Source of the DNA: Isoetes taiwanensis
Taxonomy: Eukaryota > Streptophyta > Lycopodiopsida > Isoetales > Isoetaceae
Length of the DNA: 64,000 bases
NCBI GenBank assembly: GCA_021234155.1
Contig: JAJEKV010000059.1
Coordinates: forward strand, 8,624,779 to 8,688,778
Direction: 5' to 3'
Position numbers and translations under genes: made by a program. This document shows positions 1 through 11,641 of the stretch, piece after piece. The stretch's first letter is position 1, and every line of letters starts with the position of its first letter. A model generated the notes under the pieces. That model made no database searches and was not told the origin of the DNA. It saw only the letters and a program-made list of their open reading frames with translations.

Positions 1-1110
1 TTTTGTGCTTTCAAAGTGGATTCAAAGTAATTACATGTTTGATAATGTACGTGGAAGCGATTTAGTTGCCAAAATAGCCCTTTGTCTGCCAAACTATAGA
101 CTCGCCTTTAATAATGGTAACTAACAAGTAATTCATTTACTCAAAATAACTAGACAAAGTTCGAATCAGTTAATGAGTCGATAGAGTAAAGATGGGTCGA
201 GAAAGGGAAATGTTCGCGACTTTTGCCAAAATAACTGGAAGTCCTAATAAGACTACTTTGACCAATATAACCAGTGAGATAACGTGATTATTTTCCTATC
301 TTAAATCTATGTTTTTTTTATAACCACCCATTCCATTGTTTTAGGATATGGTCTATGGTTTCAAGAATTGTCATTTTTACATCTATATCAAATCCTTCTG
401 AAACCCCTTGTTATTGTGCTATGTATTGGTAATTCCATTCCATGTGATAGCAGAATGAAGGAGAAGATAAGGAAGTGGCACAGGAACGAGGAGCTAAACT
501 TTCAATTTTACGTCCTAAAGGGACATTGTTAGATGGTAAATGTAAAATGCTTATCAACCCTAAGGCGACTCATTTGTTTAAAACCAAGTAGCACCTGGAA
601 TTCTGGAGTTTATTTCCCCTCCATAATACAAATTTCAAAGGATAACCATTTGCTAGATACTGCGGCAAATGACGAGAAAGAGAACAAGCTCATATAAATA
701 AGTGAGGCCCTAAGTGAGCAAGACCAAATAAATAAATAAATAAATATTCAACGACAGAGGTGACATGGACCTTGCAATTCTAACATCATTTTCTGGTCAA
801 CATCTAAGCTTTTAAGTGAAGAGGGTTGCTTTAGACAGATTCAAACAAGAGGTTCTGCATAACAATAGAGTTATATAGGATGTATCATGTGAGCTTATGG
901 CATTTAGACATAGAGATGAACTGTTGTAGATATATAATAAGGCTTCCTCTCAAGGAAAACAAGATGCATTTGATAAACTATAGTTCAAAATGAGGATCTT
1001 AGATTCCATCTATGGGTGCTTTGTTTTTTTACCCACTCAAAAAATCATGTCGCGACATTGGTGCTTTGGGTAAGGTCTTTGATACCCATCATCAAATTTT
1101 TTTCGACCCT
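1..1110. other. AT-rich DNA without a recognised gene
   Basis: No convincing exon, RNA gene or repeat was seen. Short A/T-rich simple runs occur, for example TAAA repeats near 728-745. Confidence 0.5.
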
Positions 1111-1115
1111 TCACA

Positions 1116-1604
1116 TTTCGTCAGGCACTTCACCCGCCATAGCCAGCCTTGAGCGGGAGTCAAGATCCATCAGAATCGCTATTTTTGGCCAAGTCATCGA
1201 TCCCGAAATTTTAGTTTGCAATCTCCAATTCGAATTGGAATTTCCCTGCCCAATTCAAATGCTGCACCTTCAAAATTATGCTGTTTTAGCGTTTCTTGAA
1301 GAACAGCTATGGTTCTTGAGTTGAAAGATGAATTCCTTGCTTCTGTGTCCAAGCATTGTGCAAACGATGCCCTGAGAATGTTTGGCGGGCATGCAAGTGT
1401 TCAATCAACAATTCCAAACGATTTACGAGTGTTGTTCACAATTTGCGAAAATTACCTCAAGAATCACCTACACAAATCGAAGCCGCACTCACATTTCATC
1501 CCCAAATGCTGGATTTCACAAGGAATGAAGAAACTACATATGAAGTCGAAAATTCAAATCAAGAATTCCATCATGAAGATGAAAGACAAGGTAGTCCTTG
1601 TTAA
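1116..1604 (+). pseudogene. Unrecognised coding-like fragment with a frame change
   Basis: Two overlapping open frames look protein-like. One reads FPCPIQMLHLQNYAVLAFLE and then, in a neighbouring frame, KHCANDALRMFGGHASVQS; the second frame ends with an Asn/Glu-rich stretch next to a GT at about 1591. The protein-like signal jumps frame near 1490, which suggests a decayed gene or an unseen intron. I recognise no family and assign no function. Confidence 0.25.
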
Positions 1605-1944
1605 ATGCTTCTGCTATTAAATTGCTGAATTTTTTTGTTCTAAATTGCTGACTGATGTAATGTACTGCTTTCAGTGGAACAAAATTCATTCAATGGTGCT
1701 GCTTCAAAGATGGGTGCAATTTAAATTTGTTACTTGGTTTATAAAAACTAAACTGACATGCTAAAATTACAGGAGAATATGGTGGAATCTCATTGAGGAT
1801 GCTGAAGTTATGGATGTTGGCAATGCTGTAGAGGTTGGATCTGACTCTCATAGTACATGTACTTGCTATAATAGAGGTAGGTGCTATGAATCATGCAGGG
1901 CTTGCAAACCAAGAGAAATATGAAGCCTCTTTAAAAAAAAACAG

Positions 1945-2449
1945 GCCGAAATAAGGAGGATTCAAAGAAAGAAGAAAAGAGAAATAGATGCTGCAACTGG
2001 CAACAAAGGTGCAGTTGCAAATGATGCTACTGTTGGTAAGAAAGCATGTTATAGAGAAAGCATACAAGGATCCTTGGGGGCAAAAGTTTGGTAGGAATGA
2101 AGTAGTTGTTACTGGAAAATATTACAAGTTAATTAATGGTATCTTGTATGAATTGCTAGAACATGAGCCAGAGTGCAGTGTATACAGCCATTTGGTTTTG
2201 GCTGTTAATTTTGATATGACCAGGTTGAGGAACAACCTGTTTGAGCTCCCTGACATTGTGCAAGATCATATTATGGACAGCTTGCATCAAAGCACATCCA
2301 TTTATGCTCAGGAAGTTTTAGAGTCTAAAGGAAATGAGCAGAAAGGAAAGAAGAAATCAAAAGCAAAAAGCGAAAAAAGGCAAAGATGCTTTGTGATTCA
2401 AATCAGAATTGTAAATTGTAAACAATGTAAATGGTGTGATTCTTTTTAA
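1945..2449 (+). CDS. Unrecognised coding-like exon(s), lysine-rich tail
   Basis: The open frame contains GKYYKLINGILYELLEHEPE, a segment with regular hydrophobic spacing (LPDIVQDHIMDSLHQ), and a basic tail rich in Lys/Glu (GKKKSKAKSEKRQR). A Lys-rich segment just upstream (about 1945-2035) in another frame ends at a GT and could be a separate exon. No domain is recognised. It could be a gene remnant or a transposon accessory gene. Confidence 0.3.
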
Positions 2450-2459
2450 ACATTGTGAA

Positions 2460-3050
2460 TATGTATTCGAATCATGTGAAACATTATGAATTGGTAAACA
2501 TTTGTTGTCATATTGGTGTGGACACAAAATATGTTACATTGAATGAAACATGAAATATGAAATATGAATGAATGAAACATTGAAATATTAGGCGTAACAT
2601 TGTCATATTGAATGAAACATGTATGGTCATGTAGGATCATATTGAAGTTGTCACAATTGATCACATTTGTATCTCAAATTTGTTGATCAAATTAGTTGTC
2701 ATAATGAAATATGTAAACATGAATGAAACATGATTGTTTTAGTTTGAAAACATGATGTAGATGCTTGAAAAAAGAGGAACAAATTTAACTTAAGTACCCA
2801 AACAAAACTTGTATTCATATCACTTGGAATGTTTGAGCAATCATATTGCTATAACAAACAAATTTAACTTAAGTACCCCAAACAAAACTTGTATTCATAT
2901 CACTATGGAACAAAATTGTGTTGCATGTATACAAGATCCTCAGAATATTTTAAAAAGAAAACAAGCCTGGTAGATGCTGATAAGATGTTGGTTCTGTTAA
3001 GATGCTGGTTCTGTACAGACAAACTGCTAAAAGACTGCTAAATTCCAGAA
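2460..3050. repeat. AT-rich low-complexity and direct repeats
   Basis: About 2480-2740 is dominated by variants of GAATGAAACATTGAAATA. A direct repeat of about 46 bp, containing AACAAATTTAACTTAAGTAC, occurs at about 2777 and again at about 2857. No gene was seen. Confidence 0.6.
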
Positions 3051-3062
3051 AGTCTTGCCTTT

Positions 3063-5656
3063 TTAAAAGCAAGGTAATTTTCCTCGAAAGTGTACCACAC
3101 GGAAGGATTTCTTCTTCGAATCTACTCCATAATCCTCCGATACACCTACTAGAACTTCACCAATTTGGTCTGTTAGCCGGTGTTTGTTTAGCAAGCACCT
3201 CTTGAAAGATCCTTTTTTTTCTACATCTCCAAAGATCTACTTACGCTTCAAAGATCTTGATCTTCTATATGCTCCATCCTTGCATCTTATTGAGAAGCTT
3301 TTGCAAAGAATCTTAGACACATTTCCTGCAACAAGGATTCAATATTAATACAATTAAATTGAACATGGACTACTATTCAAATTTTTGCTTAGACTTACCA
3401 TTTTTTTTCAGTGCTCCAGGCTTGTTTCTTGCAGGGGTCTTCTTGTCTGCAAAGGCATCCGATCTTTGCCGAGGGGGTCTTCTTTGTCGCAAGATTAATT
3501 TAAAATTAATGTAACTTAAAGAGATGTTATAATACTAAAACTAAATGATAGATAGGCTTCTCATTCATCACAGCAGATTTCTACAATGGTGGACAGTGGA
3601 TAGCCGCACACATGCGAACTACCCACGAAAAATAAAGGGAAAAATCCAATTATAACATTTGGACCCCAAAAACAAATACAATGCTAATAGATGAGTGGCT
3701 GATGTACCTGTAGAAAGCTTATCACCGGGATTAAAAAACCCCGCCCTTTCGGGTTTTCGAGGAAAAACCCTAGTGATAAGCCTTCGGCAAGGGGCTTAGA
3801 CAAACGTAAGGCATAGAATCGCTCCCAAAAACCCGCGCATGGAGAAGTTAAAACGAATGGCGCTCGCCAACCTGTACCTGCACATCACCAACAACAAACG
3901 AGAAACATACCAAAGAATAGCATCACCCAGTGGGTGGAAAAAAAGCATCACCCACCAGGTGGAAAAACATGATAAAACGTAACTTGTACAAAATATAGTA
4001 AACAAAGAAGGGGAGGGTGGGTTCAAAGAGAATAAGGTAATCGCTTCCGAGAAGAGGAAGCTCCATGAAACATCGATGAAGAACTCGCAATAAGTAGCAA
4101 ACGCCAACCTTGACGAACGCCCAAAACGATCGCGATGCATGCATGCGACGCGATGCAATGCATGCATGCCGCCTTGAGCAAGAATGCCGATTCGCTACGC
4201 GAATCGACGACATTCTTGCACCGCGACTTCGCATGAAACCAACAAAGCGCCCAATACCAAAGGACTTCCTTAACAAACTAGGATCGAGGACGAAGGTCAC
4301 AGGATGAAGGCTAAAGGCCGAAAATGACAGCAGGAAAGCAACGCCAAATTGGCCAAACCAGGCAGGAAGAAGCCCCTCCCCTGCCTGGAAACAAATCAAA
4401 GAGAATAAGGTACTGCTGAAAGAAGAGGAAGCGCCGATGAAACATCGATGAAGAACTCTGCAATAAGTAGCAAACGCCCAACCTGACGAACGGCCCAAAA
4501 CGCATGCGATGCATGCATGCGACGCATGCAATGCATGCATGCTCGTCTTGAGCAAGAATGTCGATTCGCTACGCGAATCGACGACACTAAATGTGTACCT
4601 TTTATGGGAGATATGTGAGAAAATTTAACAGGACTCAGCTTATCAATATCTATAATTGCTCAAATAGAATTGAAGTTAGCACAAAACAAAAACATTAGAA
4701 GATACAATGAACAAGAATACTTACTTGAAACAGGTTTCGAGTCTTTCTTTGTGATGGCCCTTGTCTTCCTTTCCTTAATTTTTCCAGTCCTTTCTGCTTT
4801 AAAATCAATACTTGCAGGTTTATTGTACAAAGTGGTGCTGCTATCAACTTCATCCTTCTGCTTCTTATCTTCAGCACTGTTAGCTAGTTCAGTTTCTTCT
4901 TCATCTTTATAGTTAGAGTCCTCTTCAATAACAATACTGAATTCGTTGAATCCCAGTTCCTGCAAAATACTGCTTGGGACTTCCTCTCCACAATAGGGAA
5001 CCACATAGTGCATAGTTTTCAGCACAGTCGAAAAGCAAAAGACATGGTATTTATGTCCACATTGGTTTATTTTAACAAACAGGTCATATTCTTGAGGAAA
5101 ACAAAGGCCACATGCCTGACATACATCACTAGTTAGCAAAGGCAAAGAATAGATACCCATACCCAACTCCATCCGAGTTTTGGTACTTTCACTATCTTGA
5201 TGCATGGCTGAAATATGCTTAGCCTTTGCATGCCACTTCGCCATTGATGCCTCATACGATGCTATTTCATCCTTCAGCACAGAAATTTCGGCACGAATGT
5301 GTTCTTCCCCTTTAGAATCTATTTGCAGAAGTGCTGGCGCCAAAAGCTCTCGCATAACTTCTTCATCATTCTTTAGTTTTGCAATAGCAGCAACTTCTTT
5401 TGAAAAATCACGTTCAAGGTCTTCTCTGGACTTTTGCTTGAGCTGTATATTTTCATATATAGCTTTGCAAGCTATGTCTGCTCCAGCAACATCACCTTCT
5501 TTCCTCAATAAAGACTCTTGTTTTGATAATAGCAACTCCTCTGCATCTCTCTTCATTTCCGCAAGCTTACCCAAGTGATCCAAAATAGCATTGCTATTCA
5601 AACAAGATGGCTTTGGGTCTTCCCCTTAGAAATCGCTCGGATGTTCGATAAGCTTC
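3063..5656 (-). CDS. Coiled-coil plus RING-like zinc-finger protein, multi-exon
   Basis: The main exon (about 4728 to 5601 or slightly beyond) encodes a charged coiled coil (about residues 10-130), then a zinc-finger-like block: CQAC at 161-164, CGHKYHVFC at 181-189 and PYCGEE at 202-207. This matches RING-like or related C2HC fingers, but the Cys expected three residues before C204 is Val, so one zinc ligand may be lost. An acidic stretch and a Lys-rich tail follow. The exon ends at a good donor (GTAAGTATT, 4728). Small downstream exons with splice signals can be proposed at about 3399-3481 (basic), 3245-3325 and about 3063-3200, but their phases are not certain. No upstream ATG is in frame; the frame opens at TTG 5601 after an in-frame stop, so the 5' end may be another exon or damaged. 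The long intron carries a repeat element. Function is unknown beyond likely zinc or protein binding. Confidence 0.45.
3520..4600. mobile_element. Repeat element within the intron of the zinc-finger gene
   Basis: This about 1.1-kb insert is more GC-rich than its surroundings. It contains the hairpin at 3717-3781 and two diverged direct copies of one segment, at about 4029-4215 and 4401-4588. Each copy holds ATGCATGCATGC-type runs and ends in the hairpin CGATTCGC-TAC-GCGAATCG. The overlapping minus-strand open frames (3796-4587) track the repeat and are probably not genes. The class is unknown and no clear terminal repeats were found. Confidence 0.5.
3717..3781. other. Structured hairpin, copy I
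   Basis: An outer stem GCTTATCAC/GTGATAAGC encloses a core that begins GGGATTAAAAAACCCC and ends in a GGAAAAACC segment. Inside it, AAAACCC pairs with GGGTTTT. The same core, with a different but still pairing outer stem, recurs at 27936-28012. Confidence 0.65.
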
Positions 5657-5659
5657 TGC

Positions 5660-8240
5660 AACAAAAAAACTAGCCCGGTTTTACTTTGAATTGCCCAGTG
5701 GTTTGACAAAGCTTCGTTGTGTATTACTCCAAGCAAAAGCTCGAGCAAAGGTTACCCTAACCTCATTGTTGGTAGGCTTGCTTTTCCTCGATAGATAGCG
5801 GGTCATACAAAGACAAAGGCGAACCGGGGCCTAACAAATTTTAAGTTTATCTTTCCTTTCCAAAGTGGGCAACCGCCGTTTATCAAGAAAATCACTTGGG
5901 AAACATCCTTGGCCTTCAAATCCTTTGGCTTCTTCCCTTCATTACACAAACCTCTGCTTGTATGAATTGTTACTCAGTTCTTGCCAACAAAGAATTCCTC
6001 GATAACATCAAACGCGTTGTTTTTAATTCAATATCGCGATAAAGAAAAAGCATGAGAAATAGAGGGATTTTTACCTCTCATTTGGACTTGAGCGCCATAG
6101 CTAGATGCTGGAATTCATAAGAGTAGCAGAATAAACCGAACTTCCCAATTACACTTTCAATCAAGCTTCAAAATCGAAATGATCAGGAATCGAGAATCCC
6201 TAGCACCCTACACCTTATCAATTCGGCCGCAAAAAAGTTTTTGTGGCGCCGCAGCACCCCTGCAAGAATGATGAAGGGCGTCCTTAAAAAATGATGAAGG
6301 GCGTCCTTCACGTCACGAGCAAATGCTGAAAACAGGTGCTGAGCCGGTGCTGGAGCGTCGCGAAATTGAGTAGGTCAAAAAGAAAAGCACCCCTATATCA
6401 AGTGTCTATATCAGCATAAAGCTCTAATTTATTTTGATAAGGATGCAAGTCGTAGAAAATCTTCTGAGTCCTATCAGATCATATTGAGCTTTAAAAGCTT
6501 GTGCTACTTTGACAGCCTTGGACAAGGGTCATGAAATACATACGAAGATTACAGTATTGCATTCAAGTCATATGAGGATACAGTGCTAGGATCTAGATGT
6601 TTTCATTGCCTGCTGCAAATTTAGAAAATGTTGCCTCAGACTTATTAATGCCAAATATCTATGCAAACCTTTCAAGTTGAGATGATACAGACTGAGCACC
6701 AAAATAAAAGCAGACCAATGTTGTGATAGTCATATTTTATTAGCTGCAACTTCCTTCATCCATATAGATGGCTTGGGCAGCCTGAGCCATATCCATTATG
6801 GCTAACAAGCTTGTTGACAATGTATGCAAAATTTGTAAGAGTAGACCCAGTAGACCATGCCTGCATTGTTGTGTCAAGGTCTCATGTACTATGGTTATTG
6901 CAAGACATGTGCGATGTGATAACAAAGTGAGGCTTTGAGGCTTTGCGTTTTTTACAGAGATGCAAAGAAGCCAAATAATCATAAGCATGTAATGGAGTAA
7001 GCTGATATGTGCAAACATTACGTATGTGGATGATATAGTTTGCCCATGTAGGAGGACCTTCAAGAGAGACAAAGGAGCAACTTTTCAAAAGCATGTACTA
7101 TTGGTTTTGTTTTTGCTTTGGTAATCTATGGGGATATCTAGAATGAAGAAGATACTTGCATTTATTAATCTAAGTGTGAATGATGAGAAAAGATTGGTCT
7201 AGTCCGCATTATCACCGAATGATTCGGTATACAAAGATGTATCTTTCCACTTGCAAACAAATATGCACACGTTGTAAAGCCATCTTTTTAAATAGTAGCA
7301 GTGGCAAATTTGGACATCTGTCCTTTTTCATTATCGTGGTGCTGATTCCAAGAATCCTGGGAATAGTGATGGTTCCTCTAGTCCGTCCTTCATATGATAT
7401 TGGAATCATGTGAGGGAGTTGTTATGGGGATGCATGGCAATCACTTTTATAATTACATGCTAGATTTATGTTTCTTTAAACACTATATTCCATTTTCTAG
7501 TTTATGCTGAAAGCTTTAGTGATAGTCATCTAAAGCAAGAAAGTTAATTTTGTTCTCTATGTACATGGGGAAGATGTGCAGCTCCAAATCTTGAACTGTC
7601 TCTGTAAATTACCATTAGCTCATAGGTGTCACTAGCATTATAAGTTAAGTTCATCCACTATAAGAGTTCCAAAAAGATTATGAAATCACAAAGTATTTTT
7701 GGCAAAACTATGGTACAATGCCCTTATGGGTTGCATATTATGGCATTTAAATTTGTCAAACCTTACTTATTTTGGACATTATGGCAAATATAGTCCAACC
7801 CTCTGGTGCACAAGGAACAATGAAGCAAGTCTTCCAATGTTAAGGATGTGGCACAAGTTAGCCAACAAAGGTAACATCACCAAAGAGGTTGTAATAACCA
7901 CCCATGCATTGGGTGGAGATACAAACTCCAAGATTAGAAATTACACTTGAAAAGTGGAAATTTGAGATTTATATGGTGGATGGAAGCACCCACATAGATA
8001 AAGATGATATAAATAGCCAATTTATTATGTTGTTGACAAATATACATAATGTTCAAGACCAATGAACACTTTCAAAAAACTAAAAGTGCAACCTCAATTT
8101 GTTGATTTTATTTATCAAAAAGGAAGATTTGAAAACGCAGGATATCTTTCAAAGTAGATACAACAAATCAAAGAACATTAGCTTTTAGATGTGTATCAAA
8201 AGCTTTACATCCTAACTATGTATATCTAGGCACAAAGAGA
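5660..8240. other. Region without a recognised gene
   Basis: There are no convincing exons. A 20-bp direct repeat (core GATGAAGGGCGTCCTT) lies at about 6268-6309. Short open frames at 6740-7094 and 7180-7413 on both strands show no protein-like signal. A short frame ATGGCGCTCAAG on the minus strand near 6100 stops after six codons next to a GTAAAA donor; it could be a 5' leader of the gene to its left, but this is weak. Confidence 0.45.
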
Positions 8241-8250
8241 TACAAAAGTC

Positions 8251-8415
8251 ACATGTTTAACATCTTTCCTTACAACGATATATCCTAAGACGATAAATTA
8301 TATCAGGCCAAAATTTATCTCCTAATTAGGAAATCTCCTAGCCGATAAATTATTTACAAATTTATCGGCTTATAAAAAGGTCACATGTTTAACATCTTTC
8401 CTTACAACGATATTT
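8251..8415. repeat. Direct repeat pair flanking a palindrome
   Basis: CACATGTTTAACATCTTTCC and the following CTTACAACGATAT occur at 8251 and again at 8384. Between them is the inverted repeat GCCGATAAAT/ATTTATCGGC (8341-8369), followed by TTATAAAAAG. This may be a small decayed element. Confidence 0.6.
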
Positions 8416-8496
8416 CGGCTTATAATTTATCGGCTTACTTCTGTAAGGGCAGATAAGTATTTAATCTCAATATGGTTTTGCATTCTTCTTCTCCTT

Positions 8497-8662
8497 GCTG
8501 TCATTTTGTTAAATCACATGGCATACTTGACTTTTGCACTGTTAAATCACATGGCATACTGCTAAATCACATGGCATACTTGACTTTTGCTTCATTCTGT
8601 CAGGGATACCCACGATGCCACAATGCTCGTTCATGAATTACCCATGATGCCTCGATGCTCGT
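8497..8662 (+). repeat. Duplicated copy of the NLR upstream region
   Basis: This segment, with three internal copies of AAATCACATGGCATACT, is repeated at 11399-11562, just upstream of the NLR start codon. The copy here is not followed by the NLR first exon; only short unrecognised frames follow (8669-8896). Confidence 0.7.
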
Positions 8663-8899
8663 CTCTGTATGCATTTTGTATGCTTCGTATTTTATTTTAG
8701 AGTTTGCATCTCGAGGGTTGAGATGGTTTCTCACCTAGAATATTCTAGGTTGACCCTAGCCAATGTAAAGCAAGTGAAAAGAACTCTCATCTATGGTTTT
8801 GATAAAGCAAGTAAAAAGAAGTCTCCATCTATGGTTTGTGTAGGGTTTCTTTACTCGACCACCAAAAAGGAAGGGAAAAAGCCCACATCACCCTAACTT

Positions 8900-10840
8900 T
8901 AGAGCCATTTTACCCTAGTTTATCAAATGTAACTACTTAATACCCACATAGTTATAGTATTCAAATACACGAAGGAGAGTGGAGGCATTCAAGTTCGTAT
9001 AGGAACATCATCCTCAACATATATAAAGAATAAGTTTTACCTCCCGAAGCGTGCAATAATCTACTGCAACGTCATGAACATGTGTTAGGTTATAATCCTT
9101 TGTTTTGAATGTGCCAGTAAGTTAATAACATGTTACTACGTCAAGAACATAGGTTTTAATTTTTTAGGGGTTATAACACTATATTACTGATATTGAGGCT
9201 AAAAATGAACAAAACCAAAATGCAATGACATTACAAGGTAGACATCAATAATAATAAAATTTTGTATTACAAGGTGAAGTCACGCTTGGACAAGAAATTT
9301 TTTAAACATAACCCACCCATGATTTTAATGGTTCTAAACTTATTCTCACACGGTTGCCATAATCCCTTCTTTTTTGACAACAATGGACCCATCTGCCCAT
9401 TGGGATAACATCTGCACAAGTGATCTAGCAGATTCTCAAACAGCGCCAGTTGTGGCCTTCACTAGGGAAAATTGAATAGCCCACAAAACTTTTAACAATG
9501 GTGGGGACTGCCTTGCTGATATAACAAGAATTAAAGAATGCCATATGCTGACAAATAATGGATGACCTAGGGAGAGGTTATTATTTATGTCTAGGGTACT
9601 CTCATCCCATCCCAAGTGGATAATATATACAAGAAATTTATCGCGGCGGCCAAGGCCGCCGCGAACATTTCTCTTATTCAAACTGTGCAATTGGACCCCA
9701 GTTAACGTCCAACATTTTCTTCTGCAATAGCCAAGTGATTCTGGATTGATTTGAAGCAACTTTGTAGGAATTCCTTTGAGAAGAGAATGTTCCATCACCT
9801 GTTGATTTAATATCTAGATTAGAAGGTGATTAGAGAAGAAAAAGTTGAATCTTGCTATGAATTGGCAAATCGACCTTTGATATACAGAAATCGGCAGATA
9901 TTTAGGCTTCCGGGATGATCTGCTTCGTCTGAGTAAATGGGTCGGATTCTTGGCTGTAACGGCGTTGACTCTTTATTAGCCATGTTTTTATTTTGAACCA
10001 CAATTGCGAGGAGGCTCAAAATTTTCATCCTGGTGCAAAAGGGGACATAGAAAGTGCGCAGAAGAAATTTTTTCCTTGCATTTTAGAAATATGCCAACCA
10101 CAATTAAAACGAGAAGCCAATATTATCAGCAACGATGCTAAAGAGCATGATAAAGATTTCATGGTTTGCAGAAATGAATATCCTTTGTTGTGTTTAGGGC
10201 TAACCTCTTGCTTATGGTACAGGGTTTTGTGGGCGTGGATTTGCCCTTGCGAACTGGCCTCTGATTACAGATTCCCTCTCCAGAACGAAAACAGGCTTAT
10301 TAACAGACAGGTTAACGATGCTTGAAACTGGCAGTAAACTGTTAAAGAAATCAAATCACTCTGTTGAAAGGAAACCAAGTGGTACAAACGATATTGATAG
10401 TCTATTGTGCTGTCTTTTCCGCACCGAATGAGCCTAACCTACTCAATTCATTCCGGCGATTATTCCACACTGCGGAGCAAAAGAAAGGCGAATTATGATC
10501 GGTCCTGGACTGGGTATATTTTTTAGCAACAGAGGCAGGCCAGGCGACAGGCCACGTTTTTGGGCATGAGCGATGATCTAGAGTGCCGACCTTTGATTAA
10601 GTTTTAATCTGAAAACTACTTTCATTAAGCTTGGCCGGAATAGGTTTGGGTAGATTTTCTGAAGATAGGTATGGCACAAATCATGCAGAAGCTAGGGATA
10701 AGGGCATGGGATTTCGGCGGACTTGGCCTGAGGATTTCGGCCCTTTTAAGCCAAGCATTTCTTCGAAGATCAAAATCTTGATCCCATGGCGTTGGGTACG
10801 GAAAAGGTCTCCCATGGCGTAATCATCGAGAGGCGCCCGG
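8900..10840. other. Unassigned region with a GC palindrome
   Basis: Open frames of 110-120 codons (9436-9798 minus, 9993-10325 plus) match nothing I recognise. At 9642-9663 a perfect palindrome, CGCGGCGGCC-AA-GGCCGCCGCG, stands out in AT-rich DNA. No gene is supported. Confidence 0.4.
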
Positions 10841-10849
10841 ATCCGCTAT

Positions 10850-11398
10850 CTAGAATCGATGAGATAAAGATAGATCAGAGAAAGAACAGAACGATAGATC
10901 AGAGAAAGAACAGAACGCGACGCCGACTGTTTTTTCCTTTTTTATTTTTTTAAACATTGCTATTTTTTGCCCCCCGAAACACAGAATATGCCAAAGCATC
11001 TTGCCAATAATAATTACATGTGTTAGATGAACGAAAACTATGACTAAGACTATAGATACGTAGCAGAAGACAGCCTGGAAAGCTGTGAGAAAAATGGCAG
11101 CCGCAGAAGACAGCCTGAAAAAGCTGTGAGAAAGCTGTGAGAAAAAGCTGTGTGCAAGGTATGTTTTCAAATATTGTACTTCTGATATTGCCAAATTTTG
11201 ATTTGTCGGTGGTGCAAAACCCTCACTGTTAACAACATTTGTTGTCGGTGGCGCTATCCAGAACATTTTATCCAGAACAGCGCTATCCTCTGCATCTTGC
11301 ATAATGATACAGAGAACATTTTAAAGCTGAGAATGTGCTTCCTCTTTTACACAATCCCGTAGTAGATACCAGGTGAGGAACTTCTGATAATAATTTTA
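10850..11398. repeat. Short tandem repeats upstream of the NLR
   Basis: GATAGATCAGAGAAAGAACA is tandemly duplicated at about 10869-10917. An AAGCTGTGAGAAA unit repeats at about 11077-11155. No gene was seen. Confidence 0.6.
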
Positions 11399-11641
11399 CT
11401 TGCTGTCATTTTGTTAAATCACATGGCATACTTGACTTTTGCACTGTTAAATCGCATGGCATACTGTTAAATCACATGGCATACTTGAATTTTTTGCTTC
11501 ATTCTGTCAGAGATACCCCTCGTTCATGAATTACCCATGATGCCACGCTGCTCGTCTCATGATCGTGGAAGACTTATTCAACATTCATCTCTTTAAGAAT
11601 GCTTCAGCATTTGTCTTTTAAGATCATCTTTTAAGTTCGTA
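11399..11641 (+). promoter_or_regulatory. 5' region of the NLR gene (duplicated upstream)
   Basis: This region is homologous to 8497-8662, with three tandem AAATCACATGGCATACT-like units, and it ends at the ATG of the NLR at 11642. A promoter or leader role is inferred from position; no TATA box was identified with confidence. Confidence 0.4.
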
